The translations under genes and the position numbers were made by a program. A stretch of DNA of 64,000 bases from Planococcus rifietoensis (GTDB taxonomy: Bacteria > Bacillota > Bacilli > Bacillales_A > Planococcaceae): assembly GCF_001465795.2 (NCBI RefSeq), contig NZ_CP013659.2, forward strand, positions 2,622,501 through 2,686,500, written 5' to 3'. The notes under the pieces were generated by a model that was given only the letters and a program-made list of their open reading frames with translations, had not been told where the DNA came from and did not search any database. Every line of letters begins with the position of its first letter. The first letter of the stretch is position 1. This document shows positions 1 through 9,469 of this stretch, one piece after another.

Positions 1-744
1 AAAGAAAGCAGCGACGCCTTCTTTATGGTCTTCAGTCTGGAGAAGCAACGTCTGGATGAGATTTTCTTGCATTAATGCCGCTTCCTGCGGCAATTCATCC
101 AAATGGTTGACCAGGTATTTGACGTATTTATTGCTGACGGCTGGCCCTGCTGCGAGAAATTCAGCAAACTCCACAGCGGCTTGGCCGACATCCCCGCTCG
201 ATATACGATTGATCAAACCGTGATGTTGCGCTTCTTGCGCGCTGATCACTTTTGCGGAAGCGATCCATTCCTTGGCGAGCGGTGGGCTGATTCGTTTGCG
301 GAGCCCTTTGATGAGCCCAAGGTCGGGAATGAGGCCGATATTCGAGAAGCTCAAAGCGAATTTTGCGTCTTCGTCTGCCACGATGAAATCCGCGGCGAGC
401 GCCAAGCTGAAACCTGCTCCTGCGGCATAGCCGTGAACCGCAGCGATAATAGGTTTATCACTGTCCATCAAAGCTTTCGATAAACTGGAGACAAAATCGA
501 TCCATTCAGCAACTTCGTGCGCGCTACCCAATGACTTCATCGAGGCAATGTCGCCCCCTGCAGAAAATGCTTTTCCTTCCCCTGACAGGACGATGGCTTT
601 GACAGCCGGATTCCTTTCCAATTGCTCGAGCGCCGCGAGCATTTCTGCGACCATTTCCCGCGATAAGGCGTTGAGTTTATCCGGCCGGTTCATATGGAGC
701 CTTGCGATGGATCCGTTCACTTCAGTTTGGACAAGATTTCCCAT
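1..744 (-). CDS. enoyl-CoA hydratase/isomerase family protein (3' end cut by window edge)
   Basis: Crotonase-fold protein, expected to hydrate trans-2-enoyl-CoA in beta-oxidation. 248 codons are visible with no stop, so the C-terminus lies off the left edge; a full family member has about 255-265 residues. The translation shows the crotonase signature: an oxyanion-hole segment ending FSAGGDI near residue 65 and HGYAAGAGFSLALAAD near residue 105. The usual second catalytic Glu region is replaced by a segment reading NIGLIPDLG. The ATG at 744 follows a purine-rich GGGGGAAAG site. It is the last visible gene of a four-gene acyl-CoA operon and starts 13 bp after its upstream neighbour. Exact substrate is not determinable. 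Confidence 0.88.
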   Translation of the reverse strand, partial: MGNLVQTEVNGSIARLHMNRPDKLNALSREMVAEMLAALEQLERNPAVKAIVLSGEGKAFSAGGDIASMKSLGSAHEVAEWIDFVSSLSKALMDSDKPIIAAVHGYAAGAGFSLALAADFIVADEDAKFALSFSNIGLIPDLGLIKGLRKRISPPLAKEWIASAKVISAQEAQHHGLINRISSGDVGQAAVEFAEFLAAGPAVSNKYVKYLVNHLDELPQEAALMQENLIQTLLLQTEDHKEGVAAFF

Positions 745-757
745 AGGCTTTCCCCCT

Positions 758-1744
758 TTATGGTGTAACGACTAATTTCCCGTATGTTTTTCGGCTGCCG
801 AGCTGATCGAGTGCGTCGATGACTTCATCGAATGCGAATTCTTTATAGATGAGCGGCTTGATGGCTCCTTCTTTATACAGCGCCATCAACTCGTGATGGG
901 CTTTCATCACCTGGTCCGGCATCAAATTGCGGAACAAGCCGAAATGCACGCCGACAATCGAATAATTTTTGATCAAGGCATGGTTGGTCGGTGCATCGGC
1001 GATTCGCCCTCCGGCAAAACCGATGACCAATATACGCCCTTCAAAGGCGATGCATTTTCTTGAACGATCGAAGGTATCACCGCCGACAGGATCGAAAATA
1101 ACATCTGCCCCTTTGCCGCCGGTCGCTTCTTTCACTTTCGGGACGAAATCCTCTTCGCGATAATTGATGACGATATCCGCTCCAAGTTCTTTGCATACCG
1201 CAAGCTTATCCGCACTTCCGGCAGTCGCGATGACAGTCGCGCCTGCTGCTTTGCCGAGCTGAACCGCGGCCGAGCCGACACCGCCTGATGCGGCATGGAC
1301 CAGCAATACTTCGCCTTTTTTCAAATGGCCTGAGCGATGCAAGGCAAAGTAGGCTGTTTGGTACGTAATGAATAGCGCTGCCGCTTCTGCATAGGAAAGT
1401 TCATCCGGAATCGGGAAGATCCCTTCCTTCTTGACGATTGCCCATTCGGCAAGGCCGCCGCTTGGCAGCATGGGCGTCGCGAGAACGCGCTGTCCGATGT
1501 CGCCCTGTGTGCCTTCACCGAGTGCTTCGATCGTTCCGGCGATTTCTGCCCCGGGCGTAAACGGGAGCTCTGGTCGTTCCTGGTATTTTCCTTGGCATTG
1601 CAGAATATCAAAGAAATTGAGCGCTGCCGCTTCCACTTTGATGAGCGCTTCGCCCGCGCCTGGGCTTGGCTTCGGTAATTCTGCAACCGCCAAAGCCTGT
1701 TTTGGGTCGCCGAGCTCTGTCACTTGCCACGCTTTCACTGTCAT
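758..1744 (-). CDS. quinone oxidoreductase-like NADPH-dependent MDR family protein
   Basis: Medium-chain dehydrogenase/reductase of the quinone oxidoreductase branch, 328 residues. The N-terminal half is a GroES-like domain (KVEAAALNFFDILQCQGKY, then PGAEIAGTIEALGEG). The Rossmann half begins near residue 145 with the nucleotide-binding loop HAASGGVGSAAVQLGKAAGA. The cysteine cluster of zinc-dependent alcohol dehydrogenases is absent, which fits a zinc-free NADPH reductase. The ATG at 1744 is chosen over an in-frame GTG one codon upstream because the GAGGGG site is better spaced. It sits inside the fatty-acid operon; reduction of an enoyl or quinone substrate is inferred only from the family. 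Confidence 0.88.
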   Translation of the reverse strand: MTVKAWQVTELGDPKQALAVAELPKPSPGAGEALIKVEAAALNFFDILQCQGKYQERPELPFTPGAEIAGTIEALGEGTQGDIGQRVLATPMLPSGGLAEWAIVKKEGIFPIPDELSYAEAAALFITYQTAYFALHRSGHLKKGEVLLVHAASGGVGSAAVQLGKAAGATVIATAGSADKLAVCKELGADIVINYREEDFVPKVKEATGGKGADVIFDPVGGDTFDRSRKCIAFEGRILVIGFAGGRIADAPTNHALIKNYSIVGVHFGLFRNLMPDQVMKAHHELMALYKEGAIKPLIYKEFAFDEVIDALDQLGSRKTYGKLVVTP

Positions 1745-1762
1745 CACTCCCCTCTGCTTCTA

Positions 1763-2989
1763 TTATTGACGTGCTTCATTCGCTTTCAATTGTTCACGTA
1801 GTTCTAGGCGCCCGACATCGCGCAAATGGACTTGATCCGGCCCGTCGACAAGACGCAGCGTGCGTGCGTTTGCGTAATGTTCCGCGAGCGGGAAATCCTC
1901 TGTCAGTCCGGCGCCGCCGAATACTTGCATCGCCCGGTCGATAACATTGATCGATACTCGCGGGGTGGCAATCTTGATCATGGCGATTTCTTTGCGCGCA
2001 GCTTTCGCACCGTGTTCATCGATTTTGTGCGCAGCGTTCAAGGTCAACAGCCGAACCTGTTCGATTTCGAGGCGGCTTTCGGCGATGATTTCCTTGATGA
2101 CATCTTTTTCCGCTAGTGTCGAACCGAAGGCGACGCGGCTTTCTGCCCGTCTGCACAGAAGTTCAAGCGCGCGTTCGGCAGCGCCGATTGCACGCATGCA
2201 GTGATGGATGCGTCCTGGCCCGAGGCGTCCTTGCGCGATTTCGAATCCTCTTCCTTCACCGAGCAGCATATTGCTCACCGGTACGCGGACATTGTCGTAA
2301 TGCACTTCAGCATGTCCTTGCGGCGCATCGTCATAGCCGAATACGGTGAGTGGGCGGACGATTTTGACGCCCGGTGTATCGAACGGCACAAGGATCATCG
2401 ACTGCTGTTTGTGCTTTTCGGCATCCGGGTCGGTTTTCCCCATGACGATCGCGATGCTGCAGCGCGGGTCCATGGCACCTGTGGTCCACCATTTCCTCGC
2501 ATTGATGACGTATTCATCGCCGTCACGGACGATGCTGCTTTGGATATTGGTGGCATCGGATGAAGCGACATCTGGCTCGGTCATGGAAAAGCACGAGCGG
2601 ATTTCACCATTCAATAAAGGCTCGAGCCATTGCTTTTTCTGCTCGTCCGTACCGTATTTTACGAATACTTCCATATTGCCGGTATCCGGTGCGTTGCAGT
2701 TGAAGATTTCTGGCGCGATAAGCGACCGGCCCATTATTTCACATAAATGGGAATACTCGTAATTCGATAATCCTGCTCCGTATTCTGGATGGTCGAGGAA
2801 TAAATTCCACAAGCCCTGCGCTTTCGCTTTTTGCTTCAGTTCTTCGATGATCGGCGGGATGGTCCAGCGGTCGCTGGCTGTTTCCTTGTATTCTTTTACT
2901 GTCTGTTCAGCTGGATAGACAAAGTCATCCATGAATTTCAGCAGTTCCTGGCGTAATTGTTCCGCTTTTGGCGATAATTCCTTAAGCAT
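1763..2989 (-). CDS. acyl-CoA dehydrogenase family protein
   Basis: FAD-dependent acyl-CoA dehydrogenase, 408 residues, introducing the alpha-beta double bond in acyl-CoA chains. Recognisable family segments are [18 protein letters not shown] (FAD/substrate loop), the W-rich [12 protein letters not shown] stretch, and the C-terminal [22 protein letters not shown] region. The N-terminus resembles the ACAD10/11-like branch, which prefers long or branched chains; this is a memory-based comparison. The ATG at 2989 overlaps the end of the acyl-CoA synthetase gene by 8 bp, and its Shine-Dalgarno (AGGGGG) is inside that gene, indicating translational coupling. Confidence 0.9.
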   Translation of the reverse strand: MLKELSPKAEQLRQELLKFMDDFVYPAEQTVKEYKETASDRWTIPPIIEELKQKAKAQGLWNLFLDHPEYGAGLSNYEYSHLCEIMGRSLIAPEIFNCNAPDTGNMEVFVKYGTDEQKKQWLEPLLNGEIRSCFSMTEPDVASSDATNIQSSIVRDGDEYVINARKWWTTGAMDPRCSIAIVMGKTDPDAEKHKQQSMILVPFDTPGVKIVRPLTVFGYDDAPQGHAEVHYDNVRVPVSNMLLGEGRGFEIAQGRLGPGRIHHCMRAIGAAERALELLCRRAESRVAFGSTLAEKDVIKEIIAESRLEIEQVRLLTLNAAHKIDEHGAKAARKEIAMIKIATPRVSINVIDRAMQVFGGAGLTEDFPLAEHYANARTLRLVDGPDQVHLRDVGRLELREQLKANEARQ

Positions 2990-4571
2990 TTGATCGACCC
3001 CCTGTTTCTTTTAATGTGTTTTTTAAGATCTTTCCTGACGCATTGCGCGGCAGGCTTTCCAATAGCACAAACTGTTCCGGCACCTTGAATTTCGCGAGCG
3101 TCTTTCTGCAATGCGCCTGCAACTCCGTGAAATCGTCTGGATCAAGTTTCGGTCCGACGACAAATGCTTTCACTTTCTCTCCGAACACCGGATCCGGTTC
3201 TCCGATGACAGCGGCCTCGACGACATCCGGATGGCTTTTCAGCGCATCTTCCACTTCGATGGAGAAAATTTTCTCGCCGCCGCGGTTGATCATGTCTTTT
3301 TTACGGTCGCGGATATAGACATAGCCGTCGTCATCCATAATGCCGAGGTCGCCTGAATGCCAGTAGCCGTCGGTGAAGCTCGACTGGTTGGCAGCGGGGT
3401 TATCCCAGTATTCCTTGATGATCATCGGCCCTTTGATATACAATTCGCCGGATTCCCCGTTCGGCACGGTGCGTCCTTCCGGGTCGACGATTTTGATATC
3501 TGCGACTTCGACCGGCAAGCCGACCGATGTCACTTTCGACTCGGGATAACTCACTGGCATCAACGTGGCGGGCGATGTCGTTTCCGTCGCTCCGTACGCA
3601 TTGTGGAGCTGTGCATTGGGGAACGCTTTTTTCAGCATTTGAAAAGTCTGCTGATAAATCGGGGAACCGCCGAACGCCACTTTCTTCACAAATCCGAACG
3701 AATGCTGCTGGAATTCTTCGCTCGTCGACATCATGATGAAAATGGTTGGCACATTGAACAAAAAATTGATTTCGTGTTTCAAGATCAGCTGGATATAGTG
3801 TTCATTTTGATAGCGCTTCATGCTGTAGGCAGTACCGCCAACATAAAACATGTGAAGCAGCTGCCCGACCAGCCCTGTCACATGGAACATCGGGACAGCG
3901 ACTAGCGTTTTCATCGAATCATCGGTCTCAAAACGGCGTTTGTAATTCATCACGCTGTGCACCGCATTGATATGCGCCAGCACCGCGCCTTTAGGCCGGC
4001 CGGTCGTCCCTGATGTATAGAGGATGAACGCACCGTCCTGTTCACCGATGTCCACTTGTTTAAATGCAGCCGACTCATCGAGCAGGTGGCTGTAAGAATT
4101 TTCGCCCCCGATGATAAAGATTTCAGGTTGTTCCGTCTCCTGCAGCCCGCTGTTTCGAGTGGCTTCTTTCACTTTCTCCGCATATTCCGCTTCTACAATC
4201 AAGAGCTTCGGCTTGGAATGCCCGACAATGTATTGCAGTTCTTCGACTTGCAGTTTGACATTGATCGGTACCATGATCGCCCCAGCCTTGGCACACGCGA
4301 AGACGACGACTGGAAATTCAGCGCAATTCCCGATGACCGCACCCACCCGGTCGCCCACTTGGATGCCGCGCTGTTGAAGGTTGGCGGCAAGCGTGGTCGA
4401 TTGCCCGTCAAGCTCCAGGTAGCTTAAAGTCTGTTGTTCCGTGACGACTGCTGGTTTTTCTGCGTAGCGCGCCACAGTATCTGTAAGCAATTGGCCGATT
4501 GTCGAAGGGCGCTGTGCAAACACCTTCACTTCCGCCCGCCCAAAAAGTTCCATCGTTTCAATAGCTGCCAA
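2982..4571 (-). CDS. long-chain fatty acid--CoA ligase (class I adenylate-forming)
   Basis: Acyl-CoA synthetase, 529 residues, activating fatty acids via an acyl-adenylate to give acyl-CoA. The P-loop [17 protein letters not shown] lies near residue 180, the A5 motif [11 protein letters not shown] near 325, the hinge region [26 protein letters not shown] near 410, and the catalytic lysine motif [10 protein letters not shown] near 515. The start is TTG at 4571, supported by a near-perfect AAAGGAGG seven bases upstream; the internal ATG seven codons later lacks one. First gene of the beta-oxidation operon. An inverted repeat (4595-4610) lies just upstream and may be an operator. Confidence 0.92.
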   Translation of the reverse strand: MAAIETMELFGRAEVKVFAQRPSTIGQLLTDTVARYAEKPAVVTEQQTLSYLELDGQSTTLAANLQQRGIQVGDRVGAVIGNCAEFPVVVFACAKAGAIMVPINVKLQVEELQYIVGHSKPKLLIVEAEYAEKVKEATRNSGLQETEQPEIFIIGGENSYSHLLDESAAFKQVDIGEQDGAFILYTSGTTGRPKGAVLAHINAVHSVMNYKRRFETDDSMKTLVAVPMFHVTGLVGQLLHMFYVGGTAYSMKRYQNEHYIQLILKHEINFLFNVPTIFIMMSTSEEFQQHSFGFVKKVAFGGSPIYQQTFQMLKKAFPNAQLHNAYGATETTSPATLMPVSYPESKVTSVGLPVEVADIKIVDPEGRTVPNGESGELYIKGPMIIKEYWDNPAANQSSFTDGYWHSGDLGIMDDDGYVYIRDRKKDMINRGGEKIFSIEVEDALKSHPDVVEAAVIGEPDPVFGEKVKAFVVGPKLDPDDFTELQAHCRKTLAKFKVPEQFVLLESLPRNASGKILKNTLKETGGRSNA

Positions 4572-4594
4572 ACGAAAGCCTCCTTTTAAAGAAA

Positions 4595-4610
4595 ATGTAA
4601 ACCCTTACAT
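4595..4610. promoter_or_regulatory. inverted repeat upstream of the acyl-CoA operon, candidate operator
   Basis: The 16-bp sequence ATGTAAACCCTTACAT has perfect 6-bp arms around a 4-bp centre. It lies 24 bp upstream of the TTG start of the acyl-CoA synthetase, just before its Shine-Dalgarno. It could be a repressor operator in the untranslated leader. It does not match the FadR box I know from Bacillus subtilis. Protein identity is unknown. Confidence 0.45.
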
Positions 4611-4737
4611 CTTGTCTGAAAAAAATAAACTTTCCGGTCATTTATTAAACGTTGATTCAAAAAAAGTATACGTTTTAATATTTTGAATTACAAGTTAATT
4701 TTTAAATTATTTTAAATATTCTTTTTATTCATTATCG

Positions 4738-4771
4738 CAAAAAAACTTCTGCCCATTGTTGGACAGAAGTT
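4738..4771 (-). terminator. rho-independent terminator after the yebC-family gene
   Basis: On the minus strand an AACTTCTG stem pairs with CAGAAGTT across a short GC-containing loop and is followed by seven Ts. It starts 20 bp beyond the stop of the YebC-family gene and isolates it from the acyl-CoA operon downstream. Confidence 0.88.
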
Positions 4772-4790
4772 GACTGGTTTATGGAATTTT

Positions 4791-5507
4791 TTATACCAAG
4801 TCGACGTTGTGATAGACCTGCTGGACGTCTTCGAGGTCTTCGATGGCATCGACCATCTTTTCGAATTGCGCCTGGTCTTCTTCTGACAGCGGCAATTCAT
4901 TCTGCGGCAGCATCGTCAATTCAGCGACCGTGAAGTCGGTGACGCCGTCCGCTTTGAACGCTTCTTGCACGAGGTGGAACTGATCCGGTTCTGCATAGAC
5001 GATGACCGTGCCTTCTTCTTCGAGGATGTCGCGCACGTCAATATCCGCTTCCATCAACAACTCCAGCGCTTCGTCTGCCGACTTGCCTTCTACGCCGATA
5101 ACTGCCGTATGGTCGAACATATAGGCTACCGATCCGCTGACGCCCATATTGCCGCCGTTTTTGCCAAATGCTGCGCGCACGTCGGAAGCGGTGCGGTTGA
5201 CGTTATTGGTCAAGGTATCGACAATGACCATCGAGCCGTTCGGTCCGAATCCTTCGTAGCGCAGCTCGTCGTAGTTTTCTTCCGATCCGCCTTTTGCTTT
5301 TTCGACAGCGCGGTCGATGATGGCTCTTGGCACGTTATAGGTTTTGGCACGCTCGAGCACGACTTTCAATGCCTGATTCGACTCCGGGTCCGGTTCGCCT
5401 TGCTTGGCGGCTACATATATTTCACGGCCGAATTTTGCATAGATTCGGCTTGTGTTGGCATCTTTGGAAGCTTTTTTCTCTTTAATATTATTCCATTTGC
5501 GTCCCAT
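4791..5507 (-). CDS. YebC/PmpR family transcriptional or translational regulator
   Basis: YebC family protein, 238 residues. Family hallmarks are the N-terminal [20 protein letters not shown], the [19 protein letters not shown] segment near residue 95, and NKNVNRT-like [20 protein letters not shown] near 120. The MGRKW start is the variant seen in the YeeN branch rather than the MAGHSKW start of classical YebC. Members act as DNA-binding regulators, and some have been reported to relieve ribosome stalling; which applies here cannot be read from sequence. The ATG at 5507 has an AGAAGGA site. Single-gene unit with its own terminator. Confidence 0.93.
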   Translation of the reverse strand: MGRKWNNIKEKKASKDANTSRIYAKFGREIYVAAKQGEPDPESNQALKVVLERAKTYNVPRAIIDRAVEKAKGGSEENYDELRYEGFGPNGSMVIVDTLTNNVNRTASDVRAAFGKNGGNMGVSGSVAYMFDHTAVIGVEGKSADEALELLMEADIDVRDILEEEGTVIVYAEPDQFHLVQEAFKADGVTDFTVAELTMLPQNELPLSEEDQAQFEKMVDAIEDLEDVQQVYHNVDLV

Positions 5508-5642
5508 TGTTATTCCTTCTTTCTCAAATTTCTTACGATGAAGAACATCATTTCATTCTATTATAATACAATACCTTCCACTCTATCGACCTTCAGCCTT
5601 AAAAAAACCGTCTTCCATCCGCTTATTTTCTTTACCCATACT

Positions 5643-5700
5643 AAAAATCGCTTTAGCTCTGCCAGCTGTGAATAGCTCCAGCGGGACAGTCAAAGCGATT
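5643..5700 (-). terminator. long hairpin after nos, likely terminator
   Basis: AATCGCTTT (5646-5654) pairs perfectly with AAAGCGATT (5692-5700), enclosing a GC-rich 37-nt loop with internal pairing. On the minus strand it is followed by TTTTTAG. It lies 7 bp after the nos stop codon and is the only candidate nos terminator. Confidence 0.6.
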
Positions 5701-5706
5701 GAATTT

Positions 5707-6804
5707 TCATTCCCCATAAGGCGTTTGCTGGTAAAAATAATTCGGTTTGACAACGTCGTTTTTATAAGGCTTATGGAAAATGTGCGTAGTTGCCGGCGAC
5801 ATCGGCGGGATCAGCCACGCCCAATTGCCCGTGACTTGGCGCCCTTCCCGTTCTTCGATTTTCTCGAAATTCTTGAACTGCTTGGCGGCGGTATGGTGAT
5901 CGACGATGGTCACGCCCGCCTCCGCAAATGATTCAAGCACTGCCACGTTCAATTCGACGAGCGCTTTGTCTTTCCATAGTGTCCGCTGTGAACTCGTGTT
6001 GAGTCCCATGATTTCCGCCATTGCAGGCAACAGGTCATAGCGATCTTCGTCCGCTAAATTGCGTGCGCCAACTTCCGTTCCCATATACCAGCCATTGAAA
6101 GGCGCCATGCAATATTCAATGCCCCCGATTTCAAGCTTCATATCGGAGATGAGCGGTACTGCATACCATTTCAGTCCGAGCTCCGCCATAGCTGGCCAGT
6201 CAGGATGCCCGATCGCCACTTCAGGTTTGGCGTCGGTCGGCAGTTCGAACCATTTGGGCTGCTTGCCGGCTTCGCCGATCACCACCGGCAATAGGTCGAA
6301 CCCGCTGCCCACACCTTTCCATCCCAGTGCCTCGCATTGTTTGGTAAATGCAAGAGACGAAGAGTCGCCGATGATCCGGCCGTCCCGTTCATACCCGGCA
6401 TAACGCAACAATTGATGGTTCCAGATGCGCATCCCGCTTTGGTCTGACTGCTTGAAAATCGTAATGGCCGGGCGGATTTGCCCTCCGTTGAATGCAAAGC
6501 GCAAATGGCGGACGATGGCCGAAAATACTTGTTCTTCCGTTTCCGCTTCGCGTTCATCAAAAATTTCCAAAGTCCGCCAAAACAAACGCCCGATGCAGCG
6601 ATTGTTATTACGCCACGCCATGCGCGCCCCATGCTGCAATTCTTCCATTGTATGTAAATAGCTGCCCGTAGACTCGATTTCCTGTTCAATCTCCGCTACA
6701 CGGCTACGGATTTCCTGTTCGCCTTTTCCCAGTTCCAAATAGCAAGTTTCAATGAAATGAGCTGCCTCTTCCAATAACAGAGGGCGTTGTGCAAGCTTTT
6801 CCAT
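5707..6804 (-). CDS. nos: nitric oxide synthase oxygenase (bacterial NOS)
   Basis: Bacterial NOS heme oxygenase, 365 residues, oxidising L-arginine to citrulline and nitric oxide; no reductase domain is fused, so electrons come from general flavoproteins as in Bacillus. The proximal heme ligand is Cys70 in ARMAWRNNNRCIGR. The substrate/pterin region FNGWYMGTEVGARNL contains the Glu that binds the arginine guanidinium, and ERKAL-type WKDKALVELNVAVL and the C-terminal WLIPPMSPATTHIFH segment are present. The ATG at 6804 is preceded by AAAGGAGTG; an upstream in-frame ATG 14 codons earlier has no ribosome site. It is divergent from the HAD gene. NO in this group is linked to oxidative stress and antibiotic tolerance. 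Confidence 0.95.
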   Translation of the reverse strand: MEKLAQRPLLLEEAAHFIETCYLELGKGEQEIRSRVAEIEQEIESTGSYLHTMEELQHGARMAWRNNNRCIGRLFWRTLEIFDEREAETEEQVFSAIVRHLRFAFNGGQIRPAITIFKQSDQSGMRIWNHQLLRYAGYERDGRIIGDSSSLAFTKQCEALGWKGVGSGFDLLPVVIGEAGKQPKWFELPTDAKPEVAIGHPDWPAMAELGLKWYAVPLISDMKLEIGGIEYCMAPFNGWYMGTEVGARNLADEDRYDLLPAMAEIMGLNTSSQRTLWKDKALVELNVAVLESFAEAGVTIVDHHTAAKQFKNFEKIEEREGRQVTGNWAWLIPPMSPATTHIFHKPYKNDVVKPNYFYQQTPYGE

Positions 6805-7028
6805 AGTTTCACTCCTTTCCGTACATCGTACCACCGGAAGTGGCACACGGTCGTCAGATTTGTGACAACTCTTTGATTTTCAACTGCGCTTTAGTACACT
6901 ATAAAAAGTGAATTAAGTATTTTGAAAATTAAAAGAGAGGGATGCAGTCGCTTCAGGCGGACGCTTTCCACTCTTTTATAAGATTCATCTAATTGATACA
7001 TAATAAAATAGCAAGGGAGTGGTTCGAT

Positions 7029-7829
7029 ATGGTGAAAGCGATTTTCTTTGATTTGGACGACACTTTATTATGGGATCAGCAAAGCGTGAAAGAAGCGTTC
7101 CGTGAAACATGCGAATGGGCAGCGAAACAAACAGGTGCCGATTGCAGTGGTTTGGAACAGGCGGTGCGGGAAGAAGCCCGCAAGCTGTACGCGGGCTATT
7201 CGACACATGCCTTTACGCAAATGATCGGCATCAACCCGTTTGAAGGGCTGTGGGGGCGCTTCGATGATTCGGGAGACGATTTCCAGAAACTTAAAGAAGT
7301 TGCGCCAGGCTATCAAGACGAGGCTTGGACACTTGGACTGAGACGTCTCGGCATTGACGATCCTGCCTTAGGAAAACAACTCGCCGCGTATTTTCCGGAA
7401 GCGAGAAAACGCAACCCGATACTTTACGAAGACAGTTTGGAAGTGCTCGATCAATTGAAAGCCCGTTTCGATTTATTGCTGTTGACCAATGGATCGCCAA
7501 GCCTGCAGCAGATCAAGCTCGACATCACACCGGAAATTACGCCGTATTTCGACCACATCGTCATCTCCGGCGCATTCGGGCGCGGCAAGCCCGACGCTTC
7601 CATCTTTGAACACGCTTTGTCAAAGTTCGGCTATGCCCCGGAAGACGTATTGATGGTCGGCGACAACCCGTTGACCGATATTCTCGGCGCTGAGCGTGCC
7701 GGCATTCCGTCAGTCTGGTTGAACCGTGAAAACAAGATGCCTCATGAAACGGTAGTTGCCACTCACGAAATTAAGAACCTTCGAGAGCTACTGCCTTTGC
7801 TCGAGCAATTGAAAACTGTATCTAAATAA
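7029..7829 (+). CDS. HAD superfamily hydrolase (YsaA-like)
   Basis: HAD-type phosphatase, 266 residues. Motif I is FFDLDDTLLW at the N-terminus (nucleophile and acid Asp), motif II LLLTNGSPS near residue 155, motif III Lys in GRGKPDASIF near 195, and motif IV MVGDNPLTDILGAERAG near 220. An alpha-helical cap lies between motifs I and II, as in subfamily IA. The ATG at 7029 follows AAGGGAGTGG; a more upstream in-frame ATG adds an unlikely 12 residues. Substrate unknown; it does not form an operon with serA, which is convergent. Confidence 0.88.
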   Translation: MVKAIFFDLDDTLLWDQQSVKEAFRETCEWAAKQTGADCSGLEQAVREEARKLYAGYSTHAFTQMIGINPFEGLWGRFDDSGDDFQKLKEVAPGYQDEAWTLGLRRLGIDDPALGKQLAAYFPEARKRNPILYEDSLEVLDQLKARFDLLLLTNGSPSLQQIKLDITPEITPYFDHIVISGAFGRGKPDASIFEHALSKFGYAPEDVLMVGDNPLTDILGAERAGIPSVWLNRENKMPHETVVATHEIKNLRELLPLLEQLKTVSK

Positions 7830-7831
7830 GA

Positions 7832-7883
7832 AAAGCGCCCGCCCCGATTGGTCTCTTGACAATCGGGGCGGGCGCTTTATTTT
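7832..7883. terminator. bidirectional terminator between HAD gene and serA
   Basis: An 18-bp perfect stem (7832-7849 with 7861-7878) of GC-rich sequence flanked by A/T runs on both sides. It ends the plus-strand HAD gene and the minus-strand serA operon. On the minus strand the tail overlaps the region next to the serA stop. Confidence 0.92.
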
Positions 7884-9469
7884 TACAGATCGATCGCCGT
7901 AACGCTTTCGATTTCTTCGAGTTTCTTCAATTCTTCCAAATCTTCCGGATCGGCATGCTTGTCGATCGACAACATCATGATGGCATCGCCGCCGGCATTC
8001 GATCGTCCTACCTGCATCGTCGCGATATTGATGTCTTCTGCCCCGAGCAATGTACCGACACGGCCGATGACGCCTGGACGGTCATTATGGCGGATGAACA
8101 ACAGGTGGCCGTTCGGCAGGAAGTCGACGATGTAATCGTCCACTTTGACGATGCGTGCACCTTGCCCGTTTAAAAGCGTACCGGATGCTTTCCTTGTGCC
8201 GCTCTGCGTTTTCACTTCGACAGTAATGAGATTGGTAAAGCCGCGGGATTCGGTCGACTTGTGTTCGTTGACATGAATGCCTTTTTGGTTGGCGATATAC
8301 ATCGCGTTGACGTCATTGACGTGCTTGCCGAGATGGCGTTTAAGCATCCCTTTGAGCATATTGCGCGTCAAGGGGCCGACTTCCAGGTTAGCGAGTTCGC
8401 CTGAATAATAGACATTCACTTCATCAGCCGTTTCACCTGTCAAATCAGTGAGGAACGTACCGATGCGTTCTGCCAAATCGAAATATGGCTCGATGCGTTT
8501 CATGATTTCTTTCGGCACAGACGGCAAGTTCACCGAATTGCGGACCGTTCCGTATTTGACGAAGCTGACAACATCTTGGCTGACATCGACTGCGACGCTT
8601 TCCTGCGCTTCGAATGTGCTCGCCCCGAGGTGAGGCGTCGCGATGATCTCCGGCAATTCCAGCAAGCGGAAATCGACCATCGGCTCTTGTTCGAAGACAT
8701 CAAGTGCAGCCCCTGCCACTTTGCCGGACTTCACCGCATCATACAAGGCACTTTCGTCGATGATGCCGCCGCGTGCGCAGTTGATGATCTGCACGCCGTC
8801 TTTCATCACTTTAAAAGCTTCCGCATTGATCAAATGCTTGGTTTCTTTGAGTAGCGGTGTGTGAACTGTGACAAAGTCAGCCGCTTTCAAGACATCTTCC
8901 ACCGAACCGAAATCGACGCCGAGTTTTTCCGCTTTTTCAGCAGTCAAAAATGGATCGTAGGCGATAATGTTCATCCGTTGGCCTTTAGCACGCGCCGCCA
9001 CTTCTTGGCCAATCCGCCCGAAGCCGACAACGCCGAGCGTTTTGTTTTTCAATTCGACGCCGACATAGGCTTTGCGGTCCCATTTGCCTTGCTTGAGGGA
9101 ATTATAGGCTTGTGGAATTTTGCGTGCCATTCCCATGAGCATCGCCATCGTATGTTCGGCGGCCGAGTTGGTATTGCCGTCCGGTGCATTGACGACAATG
9201 ATACCGTGCTCGGTTGCCGCTTCCAAATCGATATTATCGACCCCGACGCCTGCGCGGCCGATAATTTTCAAATTGGATGCTTTTTCGATAAGTTCTCGCG
9301 TCACTTGCGTCTGGCTGCGGACGAGCAATGCATCGAACCCGTCGATGCGTTCGGCAAGTTCAGCTTCAGACAAATTCGTCTCCATGACAATGTTGATTCC
9401 GTCGGCGTGGCGCAGTGGATATACGCCTTCTTCTGATAGAGGGTCACTGATCAACACATGAAATGTCAT
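7883..9469 (-). CDS. serA: D-3-phosphoglycerate dehydrogenase
   Basis: First enzyme of the phosphorylated serine pathway, 528 residues, oxidising 3-phosphoglycerate with NAD. It shows the NAD-binding [15 protein letters not shown] near residue 150, the catalytic region [17 protein letters not shown] near 235 and HLGAST (His) near 285, an intervening ASB domain (residues about 320-450) and a C-terminal ACT domain starting near [17 protein letters not shown], implying serine feedback control. Length equals the long Bacillus-type SerA. Its ATG overlaps the upstream aminotransferase stop (TAATG), so the two genes are translationally coupled and controlled by the same T-box. Confidence 0.97.
   Translation of the reverse strand: MTFHVLISDPLSEEGVYPLRHADGINIVMETNLSEAELAERIDGFDALLVRSQTQVTRELIEKASNLKIIGRAGVGVDNIDLEAATEHGIIVVNAPDGNTNSAAEHTMAMLMGMARKIPQAYNSLKQGKWDRKAYVGVELKNKTLGVVGFGRIGQEVAARAKGQRMNIIAYDPFLTAEKAEKLGVDFGSVEDVLKAADFVTVHTPLLKETKHLINAEAFKVMKDGVQIINCARGGIIDESALYDAVKSGKVAGAALDVFEQEPMVDFRLLELPEIIATPHLGASTFEAQESVAVDVSQDVVSFVKYGTVRNSVNLPSVPKEIMKRIEPYFDLAERIGTFLTDLTGETADEVNVYYSGELANLEVGPLTRNMLKGMLKRHLGKHVNDVNAMYIANQKGIHVNEHKSTESRGFTNLITVEVKTQSGTRKASGTLLNGQGARIVKVDDYIVDFLPNGHLLFIRHNDRPGVIGRVGTLLGAEDINIATMQVGRSNAGGDAIMMLSIDKHADPEDLEELKKLEEIESVTAIDL

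Noticed and set aside
4600..4700. FadR box before the acyl-CoA operon
   Set aside because: No TGAATGA-N-TCATTCA-type sequence; only the unrelated inverted repeat at 4595-4610.
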